A stretch of 10,992 nt of DNA from Saccoglossus kowalevskii (taxonomy: Eukaryota; Hemichordata; Enteropneusta; Harrimaniidae): contig NW_003145285.1 in assembly GCF_000003605.2 (NCBI RefSeq), positions 322,295 to 333,286 on the forward strand, read 5' to 3'. How positions within the stretch are numbered: the first letter of the stretch is position 1; each line of letters begins with the position of its first letter. The notes beneath the pieces were generated by a model. It was not told the origin of the DNA, ran no database searches, and saw only the letters and a program-made list of their open reading frames with translations. This document shows positions 1 to 7,371 of the stretch, in pieces. A program made the position numbers and the translations under genes.

Positions 1-487
1 TATATTCACTGAAACCCTTGGACAGATTACAGAAGTTCGCTTAGGAGGTTGGTAATTTGTCTGAAGCTGCGAACAAAATATCTAGTTTCTAAATCCCAAG
101 TAGGAAGGGGTACAACCTATAATTCTACACAACTTCTCATGTCTCTCGCCCATACCTGATGACCTGGTGACCAATAGGCCAAGAAGATTTTGACATTGCG
201 AGACATGGCAAAAAATAGCTGATTAAAACACTAGGCGTGCACTAGAATTCTACACTTGATGTGTATAGACTCCTGACTGAAAGGCGAATCAGACATGGCT
301 GTCTTCATGTGTAAACTGTACAGAAGTGTATCACATCAGCTAATGGTCATAGGGAATGCAGCTTTTCCCCCGTTGCGTAACATACATACATATGTTTGTT
401 ATCTCTTGTGAATCAGCCTCAGCCTGTCTCTGACTACCTCAATTACGCAATCGTTCCATGCATATTTGTAGAAGAGAAAGATGAATC

Positions 488-520
488 TTGTTGGTCTCTG
501 GCAAAGTTGTTGGTCTCTGG
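488..520. repeat. 14-bp tandemly placed direct repeat
   Basis: The word TTGTTGGTCTCTGG occurs at 488-501 and again at 507-520 with a 5-bp spacer. It looks like a local slippage duplication and has no evident function. Confidence 0.6.
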
Positions 521-770
521 TTTAAAGCGCCGCCTCTCAGTTGTCTCATTGCTGGCAAACCTCCAAGCGATGAATTGAAACAGTTGCAGACTCTTTGTGG
601 TTTTGTGTCAGTATTGCATGTTACGTTGTCATCTAAGCGTTAGGCCGTCGCTGATTGGCTGCTGTGCTGGAATGTCAATTTTTAGTTTCAAATACCCCGG
701 CTTAGTGTTCTATGTTCTTCGCGTAATTAGGTGTTCGTATGCAAGGGATTTTTCCACACAAAAAAAGACG

Positions 771-784
771 AATTCGGCCGAATT
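771..784. repeat. 14-bp perfect palindrome
   Basis: AATTCGGCCGAATT reads the same on both strands and has two CpG dinucleotides in its centre. It could be a binding site for a dimeric protein or chance; nothing nearby decides. Confidence 0.4.
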
Positions 785-916
785 TTGTTATCGGTTGGCT
801 TAATATAACCCCAACGGACCGTATTTTTGTGAAAGATTGGTATTTTTATCCTGATTTGTAGGAATCTGAAAAACGCGTTTCACAACTTGTCTCTTATTTA
901 GTTTTATGCGTCATTC

Positions 917-927
917 AAGATGGCGGC
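917..927 (+). promoter_or_regulatory. YY1-like motif AAGATGGCGGC
   Basis: The sequence matches the extended YY1 consensus, which in animals often lies just downstream of transcription starts of broadly expressed genes. It is followed by a run of six C and an AT-rich stretch. No open frame or exon can be attached to it here, so a promoter role is only inferred; it could also belong to an old mobile element. Confidence 0.3.
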
Positions 928-1147
928 CCCCCATATAGTAAATATCGTATTTATTTTATTATCACGTTTGCGCAAGCTGACTGTGTTAACCAGCCACACC
1001 AACCCATCGACTGCTGAGAATTTGTACACACTCTCACCGTGTCATACGCTGTAATATGCAATGACAATCCTGGTTCCCTCATAACTCTGGATATTCAAAT
1101 TGCGAGACGTACATGTACTAGCGACTACGAATCAGACCCTACTTTAG

Positions 1148-1279
1148 ATACTTTTTATTTTTTTCTCGGAATTTAATTTCAATATTTTCGCCGAAAGGGT
1201 TGATTAAGTGGAAATAAAATCCATACAAAACACCAAATAAGCTCTTCAGCGAAAATTAATTCCAGCTGAAATAAAGTAT
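1148..1279. mobile_element. MITE-like element with imperfect terminal inverted repeats
   Basis: The left arm (1148-1195) and the reverse complement of the right arm (1245-1279) share ATACTTT, then ATTT, GGAATT-AATT and TTCGC(C/T)GAA in the same order, with a short insertion in the left arm. The two ends enclose about 50 bp of AT-rich, non-coding centre, giving a 132-bp foldback unit. This is the architecture of a non-autonomous DNA transposon (MITE). I do not see a clear target-site duplication and cannot name a family; without other genomic copies it remains a candidate. Confidence 0.45.
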
Positions 1280-1799
1280 TTTACAGTATACAAGAAACGT
1301 GCCGAGCGCCTGTGACTTACGCCAGCATTCACTGCCCCCCCCAAAGGACAGCTATAAAATAGCGTGTAGTGAACGTGCACTTACAATGACTAAATGGACA
1401 TGCGCGATTCAAATCTCTGAAGTCACAAATAACATGCAGAATAAATTTGATTTGAATAAATTGATTTGATTAGAACCAGTACATTCTAGACATTCTATTA
1501 GTGATGTCGAGATAATCATTGGTCGTTCGAGATTACATGAGTGGGTCCGCTGGATGTACAGCCGCCAATGCAACATTCTGCGCAATAAAAATTGGAAAAG
1601 ATTGCAGTCACTGTCATCGCTTACTGTCAGTTACTGCCATATTGCTACGAACACCAAAACAACAATAGTGCTCCCCAAGTTGCTGACTGGTTTGTTCGCG
1701 ATTTAGAACAAGTTGTTTGATTGGTTGGTTTAGTGGTTTTATAACTCGATTTTCGTAATTCGTACAATTCAGTATCTTATCTGTAAGCTTAGTGAGTTA
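1280..1799. other. Non-coding stretch, no supported gene
   Basis: No gene is visible. A short AT-rich direct duplication of about 15 bp (AATAAATTTGATTTG followed by AATAAATTGATTTG) lies at about 1440-1469. A TA dinucleotide at 1798-1799 immediately precedes the mariner-like element and may be its target site. Confidence 0.55.
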
Positions 1800-2237
1800 C
1801 GAGAGGTGATCAATAAGTTCTCGGCCTCACCATAAAACAAGGGGCGGAACTCCTATTCTGGGGTATAACTTTATACGTACTTTATACTATAATGTCACTA
1901 CCTATAGAAATGCAAATGTAGGTACTCATTAATTAGCACGTACCGCGTGGTGCCCATTTAAAATCAGCAGGTGAGGCGAAAATCACAAAATGGACCAGAC
2001 AGAAGCTCGTGCTGTGATCAAGTATCTCTATAAAAGGGGGTGACTCCCAAAGAAATCGACGAAGACATGATCACGACTCTTGGTGAGGACTCCCCTTCTT
2101 ATTCCACTGTAAAGAAGTGTGTTGTTAACTTTAAGCGAGGCAACTTGAAGGAGAGTACAACAGATGACCCAAGGTCTGGAAAGCCAAAATCTGCCACCAC
2201 GAACCCATCCGTCGCATTAATGTTATTGGGCTCTTGA
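1800..2237 (+). mobile_element. Mariner-type DNA transposon relic, 5' part only
   Basis: The left end, from the TA at 1798-1799, has the AAGTTCTCGGCCTCACC type of sequence (about 1817-1833) typical of mariner terminal inverted repeats. About 190 bp later comes the start of a transposase reading frame. No reverse-complement copy of the left end appears anywhere downstream, and coding similarity stops near 2237, where AT-rich host-like DNA begins. The element is therefore 3'-truncated, lacks the DDD catalytic domain and right terminal repeat, and cannot be autonomous. The 3' limit is set by loss of recognisable transposase sequence rather than by an element end. Confidence 0.7.
1990..2237 (+). 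pseudogene. Mariner transposase N-terminal fragment, frameshifted
   Basis: An ATG at 1990 opens a frame beginning MDQTEARAVIKYLYKRG that hits a stop at 2041-2043. Reading continues in another frame from 2040 with VTPKEIDEDM, then SPSYSTVKKCV and DDPRSGKPKSATT. These are the paired helix-turn-helix DNA-binding region of mariner transposases; the DDPRSGRP-type motif is a hallmark of the linker before the catalytic domain. The break falls in a run of five G (2036-2040), consistent with loss of one G. A further shift near 2205 is likely, because an alternative frame there gives PIRRINVIG, closer to the family. About 80 of roughly 350 residues survive and the catalytic core is absent. Identification as mariner-type is firm; the subfamily is not. 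Confidence 0.82.
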
Positions 2238-2629
2238 AATAAATAAATACATGAAAAATTAATTATTAATACAATATTTTACGTACATGGATTCACGTAC
2301 ATTCCGGTTGACCGCCGACATAATTTAATATTTAAATACGTATTTAAAAAAAAACATGGAAGAACTAATAAAGAATCGCATCTTCACCACTCGCTTCACC
2401 AGCCAATTGATTTTTTTTCTATTACTAGTATATAAATTACTGAAAATAAGAAATCGATGATGTGATCATGAAATTGTGGAAGTAGATAACAACAATTACA
2501 CCGTCTGGAGTAATACTAGTATAATTCGTCACAAAATTAAGGTAAAAAATAGCCACAGTGGTCACACGAAATCGCTGTTCCTCTGATCACTGGTTCACAT
2601 GGAAGTACAATTATAATCTATGGACAACA
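2238..2629. other. AT-rich non-coding stretch
   Basis: No gene is visible. The stretch contains a perfect 18-bp palindrome at 2331-2348 and two nearby copies of the word ACTAGTAT (about 2425 and 2513). It separates the mariner relic from the CRE sites. Confidence 0.55.
2331..2348. repeat. 18-bp perfect palindrome
   Basis: TTTAAATACGTATTTAAA is a perfect inverted repeat without a spacer, centred on TACGTA and flanked by further A/T. It could extrude as a small cruciform or bind a symmetric dimer, but low-complexity AT sequence makes chance palindromes common. Confidence 0.45.
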
Positions 2630-2637
2630 TGACGTCA
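2630..2637. promoter_or_regulatory. CRE-type site TGACGTCA (distal)
   Basis: A perfect 8-bp cAMP-response-element palindrome, the binding site of CREB/ATF and some bZIP proteins. It lies about 680 bp upstream of the candidate start codon at 3313. Its twin 131 bp downstream makes regulation of the + strand gene plausible, but there is no functional evidence. Confidence 0.4.
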
Positions 2638-2760
2638 TTTCCTATACCAGTGTGTACTGGCGAGGAGTCACCAGTTTACTCAAGTTAGTTTTACCTTCAG
2701 GGATTTCTAAAGAAAAGGGAAATTCACACCTTTTGTACCACCTTCTTCATTGTTGCTGAC

Positions 2761-2768
2761 TGACGTCA
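2761..2768. promoter_or_regulatory. CRE-type site TGACGTCA (proximal)
   Basis: Second perfect copy of the CREB/ATF palindrome, about 545 bp upstream of the signal-peptide ATG. One chance copy of such an 8-mer is not remarkable in 11 kb, but two within 140 bp on the 5' side of a gene is suggestive. Confidence 0.4.
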
Positions 2769-3312
2769 CAGTTCCACTTGGAGCTATCGCGGCTGTATTT
2801 ATCACTTCAAAACTGAAAGACTAAATTCCTGATTAGTTTCTATCTTTTTGGAGTATTGTTACACACCTGGACAGAGATAGTAGTGTACGCGGCCGGTAGA
2901 GATAACTTGAAGTGTACGCATGTCTACTGAAAGCATAGCTGACCCAATTACTCGTCCTACGCAATGGGCAAGGGAAACACCTCCCGCAGGGGGTTAAACA
3001 TGTTGGTAAACAGCTGTGGCGCGATAATCAATTAACATCGGTTATCAACAACAACATAATGAGCGGGAAGTTCATTAAACGTGCCCGCAGAGGCGTCACA
3101 TTCCATTTTCCTTGCGTAATATTTGAACGCGGCATATATGCAATCCAGTTCTATCTGGTTCGATCAATGAACTATCGACTGAATCAAGCAAGGTAACAAG
3201 AGAACACGAGTGACAGTAAGGCGATTTCTACTTCACGGCTAGGACGTAACCAAGGTGGAAGTTATATTTCGTGAATACGTACGAAGAAAATTTGAAAATT
3301 GTTGCTCCGCAC
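2769..3312 (+). promoter_or_regulatory. Presumed promoter and 5' UTR of the membrane-protein gene
   Basis: No other gene fits between the CRE sites and the candidate ATG, so the transcription start probably lies here or further upstream. A CATATATG element at 3133-3140 is the best TATA-like sequence, and the region is richer in CpG than its surroundings. A possible 5'-UTR donor (CAAG|GTAACA, about 3191) is seen but unproven. In the frame of the ATG, a TAA at 3247-3249 closes upstream reading and no in-frame ATG lies between it and 3313. Confidence 0.3.
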
Positions 3313-3412
3313 ATGACGATGTGCATTAATTTGAGATACGTATGGTGGTGGCAGTTCATGGCGACGGCTTTGTTTACAAATATCACGCTATGCCTGGGGC
3401 AGCGAATATCCG
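3313..3412 (+). CDS. Exon 1: start codon and signal peptide
   Basis: The frame starts MTMCINLRYV and continues with a hydrophobic core around WWWQFMATALF and ITLCLG before QRIS, a typical secretory signal with one arginine before the core. Cleavage probably lies around LCLGQ. The exon ends one base into a codon at a strong donor, CG|GTAAGG. The ATG at 3319 (codon 3) has A at -3 while that at 3313 has C, so translation may start at codon 3; either keeps the signal. Splicing the leftover G to the AT at 5461 gives GAT (Asp). A chance open frame with a hydrophobic stretch is possible, but the donor and matching phase argue for a real exon. Confidence 0.55.
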
Positions 3413-6400
3413 GTAAGGCTCTTAATGTTTAACCATGGAGCTCCATGCTTTAACGTATTTTTTTTATAACAGATGTACGAGTTCAGCCTGGAAAAAATAC
3501 TATATTAATTCATTGTCATTTATTATGTAAATCCATACTCGGTCGGTTATTATCAGCTGTTTATATGTATCCTCGGCGAATAAGCCCCATGAATTGTAAC
3601 GCAGCCTTTAAAGGCCTCAGTTTCATTCGCCGATAAATTCAAGATATTCGTGTTAGGTCAAAGTCAATATAAATGCAAATGCATCGATGGTATATTGATG
3701 GTTTCCAACGTTTCCCAAACAAACGGTAACATATTTCACAGAGGCACTGTGGTAATATCAACCCGGATATCAACCGGTCTGAACTACGTCTCCGCCTCCT
3801 TCGAATACATTATAATAATACCGCCACTATTGTAACTGGTTTCCACTGGATGAACCCGCCATTAATTCTCGGCGAGGTTTCGAGAATGTAAGACTGAAAT
3901 GAAAATAATAAAAAAAATGCGAAGTGGCGAAATATTTGTCTTACACACCCTAGTTTTATTATGATGTTAATATTTGAGCAGACTGGAAGCTCGATAAACA
4001 CGACCTTTCAATGACTCCTGTATATATCCAGTAGTGCTGCAGTCGACCTAGTTACATGATAGATGACCTGCATTGTTTATTGCAAGGTTAAAACGGTCAC
4101 TTATAAAATTAAGTAAATATTCATAAAACAAACACTTTGATTGAGCTCAAAGAATAATTTACATATTTAATTTAATCAATCCTTAATTAGCCGCAGTTAT
4201 TTCGATATTGTGATTAAAAACAACGATTGTAAGTATTATTTTAAAATAGTTGAGTCTATCTCAATTTAATTATTAAATTTAGAAATTTTGATTTCGCGAG
4301 GAAAAAAATGACATTTTTCTTACGTGGTTAGCCGAAAGATTGACTTACGTCAGTGTTGATTAGTTTCCAGTCGACGGGGCTTTGTCGCTGATAATTAGTG
4401 AGCGATAATTGGATCTAATTGTATACCAACTAATTAATTTTAATTTGTCTCCAGGCATATATTTGAAATCTTCTAATTAATTAACACTAGTATAATCATT
4501 TGCGACACCACTTTCGTACTCGATGATGGCGTGCCCTTAAATGATGGAATAATTTGTTAATATACATTTACAATGTAGACCTCTCCGAATCCATCTGTAG
4601 AATCTTGCTCAAATATTAGTCTACTAGTCTAATAACATTTTAAAGCAGAAATTAACTCGGAACGTATTTTCTTGTTCGCCGCATGTTTCAATTTGGCGTC
4701 ACAGAATCACATAACGTGAGCGTGTAAGGCACTACTGATAGCATCACGCATATATTTATTTATTTTATAACATAGAAATACTCATTTATCTGACAAAAAC
4801 TCCCTTTAAGTTGGACAACAATTTTATTAACATTTAGTCATGTTAATGTTTGGACAGAATATAATATTGTGCGGTACAGGGACATGGGGTTTCCATGAGA
4901 ATGACGATTTTGAAAAGGTACGATTCGTTTTGTAAATATGCACTGCGTATTTATAGCGAGTTGGACCTTATTAACCGGCGGATATCATTCTAGAATAGTG
5001 CAATTATTTTTGCAAATTATTAAAGCGGGGGAGTCATCACCTGCGCATGCGTCAGATGGCCATGATAGCGTTTCATTGTTCACAAACAAACGTCTATCCA
5101 TGAGCCTTTGCGTTTTTTGCGTGGTTGTTATCGTCGGTTGGGACTCAATTCCCCGCGTGCGCAAGTGACGACCCTCTCGCTTTAGCATGAGTTCTCATCT
5201 GTGTTGTTGCTTCCAGTTTCGCCAAACAGTACGATTTGTTGAATGATATGATTTTCTTATGGACTTTGCAAATTTTGGGTAAATGACGAGGGTTTATAAG
5301 TTATTATTATAATACAAAGTTTTAGTGAGGTAGCAATAACATTATGATTACGACGTGATTCGGACTTGTGACACTGGGTAGACAGCGAACAGAACAAAGA
5401 AAATGTCGATTGTTGCGAATATTTCAGTTTTCTATAACTAGTATTTCCAATCAATTGCAGATACGAAAGGAAGGAACACCGAGTCTCCGGAAGAAAATAT
5501 TGGCAATTACCTTGGAATAGATTTGGAAAAGAATAACAACCTATTGATTCTTATTTTATCTGTCGCAATACTTCTTATTTTTATCATAACTGTATTGAGT
5601 GTTAGCATCTGTAAAAGAAAAGGATGTTTTTGTCATTCGATGATGCAACGGACAAATGTAGCTGTCATACAAGGTGGGGGACAAATAGAAATATGTTACT
5701 TCCTTGCTCTCTTCTATACATATGCGCTATTTTTAAAAAAAATGCAATATGGATAAAAACGTGTATTTTTTAATATTGTTGGTCGAATCAGTCTATAATT
5801 TATCATAATATAGTACATGTACTCATATTACGTGTCACGCACATATTCATTAGGTGACAATATCAAAAAACAATACTAAAAATTACATGTAGTGCATCAT
5901 TCAAATTGTACTGCAAATTATGCATTTCATTTTGTTCTTATGCGCTGTGCTAATTATTTTAGTATGGTTTCTTATCCCAATTTCAAAGGGGGTGGTTAAA
6001 AAGGGTAGCCATATTTTTACCCGCCCCCAGCGTTAGAATTGGGACAGAGAATCAGACTATTGTAAAACCATTATTTTCACTGGCATTCAATTTCGCTATT
6101 TCAATGTTTTGAGAAACTTTACTAGGTTTTAAATTTCATGAATTCGGCAGCTAAACAATGAGTTCTAATGTTCTTTTACATGTTTATGTGTATTTGATTT
6201 AGCGATTTTACTTATCAGCCAAAATAGCGAAATAAAGAATAATGTGCCTTACTTTGTGGCCTCGTATTCACGAATCATCTCTTAATGCCTGTGATACAAG
6301 GTGACAATCTGCTGTAAGATAACCTGGTTATTTTTCATTTTTTTATTCAGCGTCCGGAACGAGGCAGGGTGACAGTGATTTGCCGCCTTCTTACTGCCAC

Positions 6401-6793
6401 TGTGTTCGAGAAGGTATCATTGCGTCATCAGACAGTTTTATTGAAGGATTATGGGGCACTGATTGTGCAAACTACCTACCAGACTACGAGACTGTCGTCG
6501 CTGATAGGTCAGGGGCGACTTTACAACGCAATAACAGTGTTTCTGATGTAAGAAGTGAGATCTCGTCGTCGAGTGTGTCCCTTTTGATTCGCGAAACCAG
6601 TGGCGAAAACGAGAAATCGGAGCAACCTTGCAATTTAGAAATACATGTTGAAGGCGTTGACAATGTACACGGGCATGTAACTATTGCAGTAACAGACATT
6701 GACCCTTACCAGCACTGCGCGTGTGACGCAACTGCAGAAAACGTCACATCCCATAATAGTGAGGAACTGAAATACGACGTTACCAATGAATAA
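3313..6793 (+). CDS. Single-pass type I membrane protein gene, three supported exons
   Basis: Proposed join: 3313-3412, 5461-5673, 6351-6793. All introns are GT-AG and interrupt codons in phase 1, and the reading frame stays open across both joins, giving 251 residues. Predicted layout: signal peptide about 1-30; short polar ectodomain about 31-60; one membrane helix about 61-83 ending in SICKRKG; cysteine-containing juxtamembrane segment (CFCHS, 89-93), a likely palmitoylation site; cytoplasmic tail 94-251 with PPSY (116-119) and LPDY (147-150), then serine-rich and acidic segments. The positive-inside rule agrees with an extracellular N-terminus. PPxY and LPxY motifs bind WW domains, notably of NEDD4-type ubiquitin ligases, so regulated trafficking or turnover is plausible. 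I do not recognise the family; a receptor or adaptor of unknown ligand is as far as the sequence goes. Extra phase-1 ectodomain exons may exist in intron 1. The least certain link is the first exon. Confidence 0.55.
3473..3526 (+). CDS. Candidate optional exon: Ig-like strands A'-B
   Basis: The acceptor is good (eight or more T, then ATAACAG) and the frame is phase 1, matching exon 1. The translation is VRVQPGKNTILIHCHLL, with the V.V.PG....L..C pattern of the first strands of an immunoglobulin fold. A phase-1 donor, TAT|GTAAAT, lies three codons after the cysteine. The exon would be 54 bp and symmetrical (1-1), so it could be skipped without breaking the frame. The donor is only moderate and the domain's second half is not cleanly visible. 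It may instead be a remnant of a longer exon, since this frame stays open to 3633. Confidence 0.3.
3527..3887 (+). pseudogene. Possible decayed Ig-like domain sequence
   Basis: Continuing in the frame of the 3473 exon, Ig-like pieces recur in the right order: HRWYIDGFQRFPN around 3682-3720 (strand C, W at 3688) and SELRLRLLRIHYNN around 3780-3820 (strand E), followed by a good donor, AAT|GTAAGA, at 3887. The frame is broken by TAA stops at 3634, 3670 and 3727, and no acceptor would avoid them. The expected F-strand cysteine is not seen. I infer either a degenerate Ig domain or chance resemblance. A second open frame (to 3835) overlaps it and ends with a G-strand-like NYVSASFEYIIIIPP. Confidence 0.22.
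3621..3725 (+). CDS. Candidate optional exon with Y-x-C-x-C segment
   Basis: After CTCAG at 3616-3620 a phase-1 frame reads SFADKFKIFVLGQSQYKCKC and on through an N-glycosylation sequon (NVSQTN region) to a phase-1 donor, ACG|GTAACA. Length 105 bp, symmetrical 1-1. The frame actually stays open to 3835. YKCKC recalls the F strand of an Ig fold, but there is no tryptophan and the spacing is short. The acceptor's pyrimidine tract is weak. This is an alternative to the idea that the whole region is a decayed domain. Confidence 0.18.
5042..5051. promoter_or_regulatory. NRF1-like site TGCGCATGCG
   Basis: Near-perfect match to the NRF1 palindrome (YGCGCAYGCGCR), set in a locally CpG-richer patch (5030-5170) inside intron 1. 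It could mark an alternative promoter about 400 bp before the transmembrane exon. A hydrophobic ATG frame at 5099-5167 follows, but I do not see how it would splice. Confidence 0.25.
5217..5278 (+). other. Candidate cryptic or alternative exon
   Basis: A very good acceptor (CTGTGTTGTTGCTTCCAG, ending 5216) and a fair donor (TGG|GTAAAT) bound 62 bp that are open only in phase 2 (FAKQYDLLNDMIF...). The exit phase is 1, so it could join the 5461 exon. Entry needs a phase-2 upstream exon; the donor at 3887, in the frame of the 3473 exon, is phase 2 but follows in-frame stops. It may be a 5'-UTR exon of an internal promoter, or unused. Confidence 0.2.
5461..5673 (+). CDS. Exon: short ectodomain stalk and transmembrane helix
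   Basis: Acceptor TCAATTGCAG and donor CAAG|GTGGGG bound a 71-codon exon in phase 1 at both ends. It encodes an acidic, polar stalk with SPEENIGNYLGIDLEKNNN, then about 23 hydrophobic residues (LLILILSVAILLIFIITVL...), then the stop-transfer CKRKG and CFCHS. The helix followed by lysine/arginine is classic for a type I protein, and the three nearby cysteines suggest S-acylation. An in-frame stop at 5439 shows that coding cannot extend far upstream of the acceptor. Symmetrical 1-1 exons of this kind are common in modular receptor genes. This is the best supported part of the model, with the tail exon. Confidence 0.7.
5674..6350 (+). other. Intron between transmembrane and tail exons
   Basis: 677 bp, GTGGGG to TTTATTCAG with a T-rich tract before the acceptor. 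It carries a foldback repeat at 5967-6053. Read-through of the donor would add about 27 residues before a stop at 5754, so an alternative short-tail isoform lacking the PY motifs is possible if the intron is retained. Confidence 0.6.
5967..6053. repeat. Imperfect foldback inverted repeat (possible MITE)
   Basis: The left arm (5967-6002) and the reverse complement of the right arm (6013-6053) share TCCCAATT, GGGGG(T/C)GG and TAAAAA in order, with small length differences and a loop of about 10 bp. The two arms could form a hairpin of about 35 bp in the intron transcript. It fits a short MITE or a foldback insertion. Similarity continues weakly outside both ends. No family name can be given. 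Confidence 0.5.
6351..6793 (+). CDS. Terminal exon: cytoplasmic tail with PPSY and LPDY motifs
   Basis: The acceptor TTTTTTATTCAG is followed by a frame open for 147 codons to TAA at 6791-6793; the first two bases complete an Ala codon with the G at 5673. The tail begins SGTRQGDSDLPPSYCHC, contains NYLPDYETVV, a serine cluster (SEISSSSVSLL) and an acidic region rich in Asp/Glu, and ends LKYDVTNE. PPSY is a canonical WW-domain ligand and LPDY a known weaker variant; YETV and YDVT are possible phosphotyrosine sites. There are no helix-breaking domains or catalytic motifs, so it is probably disordered and interaction-driven. Open length, lack of low complexity and phase agreement make it a confident exon; its family is unknown. 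Confidence 0.72.
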
Positions 6794-6794
6794 A
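6789..6794 (+). terminator. AATAAA overlapping the stop codon
   Basis: A canonical polyadenylation hexamer overlaps the TAA stop. Use of it would leave a 3' UTR of only about 10-30 bases, which is unusual; a later signal (AATAAA at 7880-7885, among others) may be the real one. Confidence 0.2.
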
Positions 6795-7324
6795 TTTTAA
6801 CACCAAAACTAGAAGGACATTGTTGAACTATTTATTGGAAAAACTTATATTCTCCGAGGACCGAGTTGGTGATGAAATTATGCTACAACGTAGAAGAATT
6901 ATATGAGCATCAGGAAGAAAGCCGCTACCGCGCAACCGAAAGCGTCGTAGTATCCAAGGACATTCACGTGTCAATGATCTGAATGCCAACCATTCACCTA
7001 ATTCATATTTACTGCACTACGCCTATGACCTTAGACATGTGATGACGTGTATGGCTAAGAATGCTGTGAATATACCGACGTGAGAAACGAAAATCTTGTA
7101 CGATGACACTGGGTATCATCACCTCGCAAAGTCGAGTATCCCCGTGTATTATTTTGCATAACCAAACTGTAACCTAGGACGTACTAGTATGACGTATGAT
7201 GTATACTTAGGTTTATTTTGCATGACAAATGTAATGTAATATATCTTGTAAGTTGCAATAACGTCACCTTATGACGTCGTTTGACAATACATGCCATACT
7301 CTAAGATATGGTTCTACGCAGAGT
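6794..7324 (+). other. Presumed 3' UTR
   Basis: No separate gene is seen. In the same frame as the tail exon, reading after the stop meets TGA at 6824 and then stays open for 51 codons to TGA at 6980, including an ATG at 6872 with a 36-residue frame (MKLCYNVEELYEHQ...). This could be a former C-terminal extension or chance. A CRE-like TGACGTC occurs near 7273. Confidence 0.4.
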
Positions 7325-7371
7325 ATTTTTTTTATTTATTATTTATTTGTATTTATTTGTATTTATTTGTA
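7325..7371. repeat. Microsatellite, 10-bp unit ATTTATTTGT
   Basis: Three exact tandem copies of ATTTATTTGT (7341-7370) are preceded by a T-rich and TTTA-rich lead-in. It is a simple-sequence repeat likely to vary in length. Confidence 0.8.

Larger units (their letters stand above)
1..1147. other. Non-coding stretch, no supported gene
   Basis: I find no convincing gene here. The two + strand open frames at 396-578 and 597-803 encode 60-68 residues with no recognisable motif and no convincing splice context, so I treat them as chance. Small items inside are a 14-bp direct repeat (488-501 and 507-520), a 14-bp perfect palindrome (771-784) and a YY1-like site (917-927). The sequence is AT-rich with scattered CpG. 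Confidence 0.6.
3413..5460 (+). other. Intron 1, about 2 kb, AT-rich
   Basis: It runs from GTAAGG to TTGCAG. It may be subdivided: a strong acceptor sits only 60 bp in, at 3472, followed by Ig-like open sequence (3473-3887), and another polypyrimidine-backed acceptor occurs at 5216. Between about 3890 and 4930 I see only AT-rich sequence with many stop codons. The short open frames near 4938-5188 on both strands show no recognisable protein motif. A 14-bp palindrome, CATGGAGCTCCATG, lies at 3434-3447. Confidence 0.45.

Noticed and set aside
396-803. Two + strand open frames of 60 and 68 codons
   Set aside because: Neither shows a recognised motif, signal peptide or convincing splice context; such lengths are expected by chance in 11 kb.
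3155-3175. GGTTCGATC resembling a tRNA B box
   Set aside because: No A box at the right distance, no acceptor stem and no cloverleaf.
3810-4001. Minus-strand 63-codon frame
   Set aside because: Lies opposite the Ig-like traces and AT-rich intron and has no motif.
4938-5188. Overlapping open frames on both strands
   Set aside because: They arise from a GC-richer patch; the hydrophobic + strand segment has no usable donor and the minus frame has no recognisable domain.
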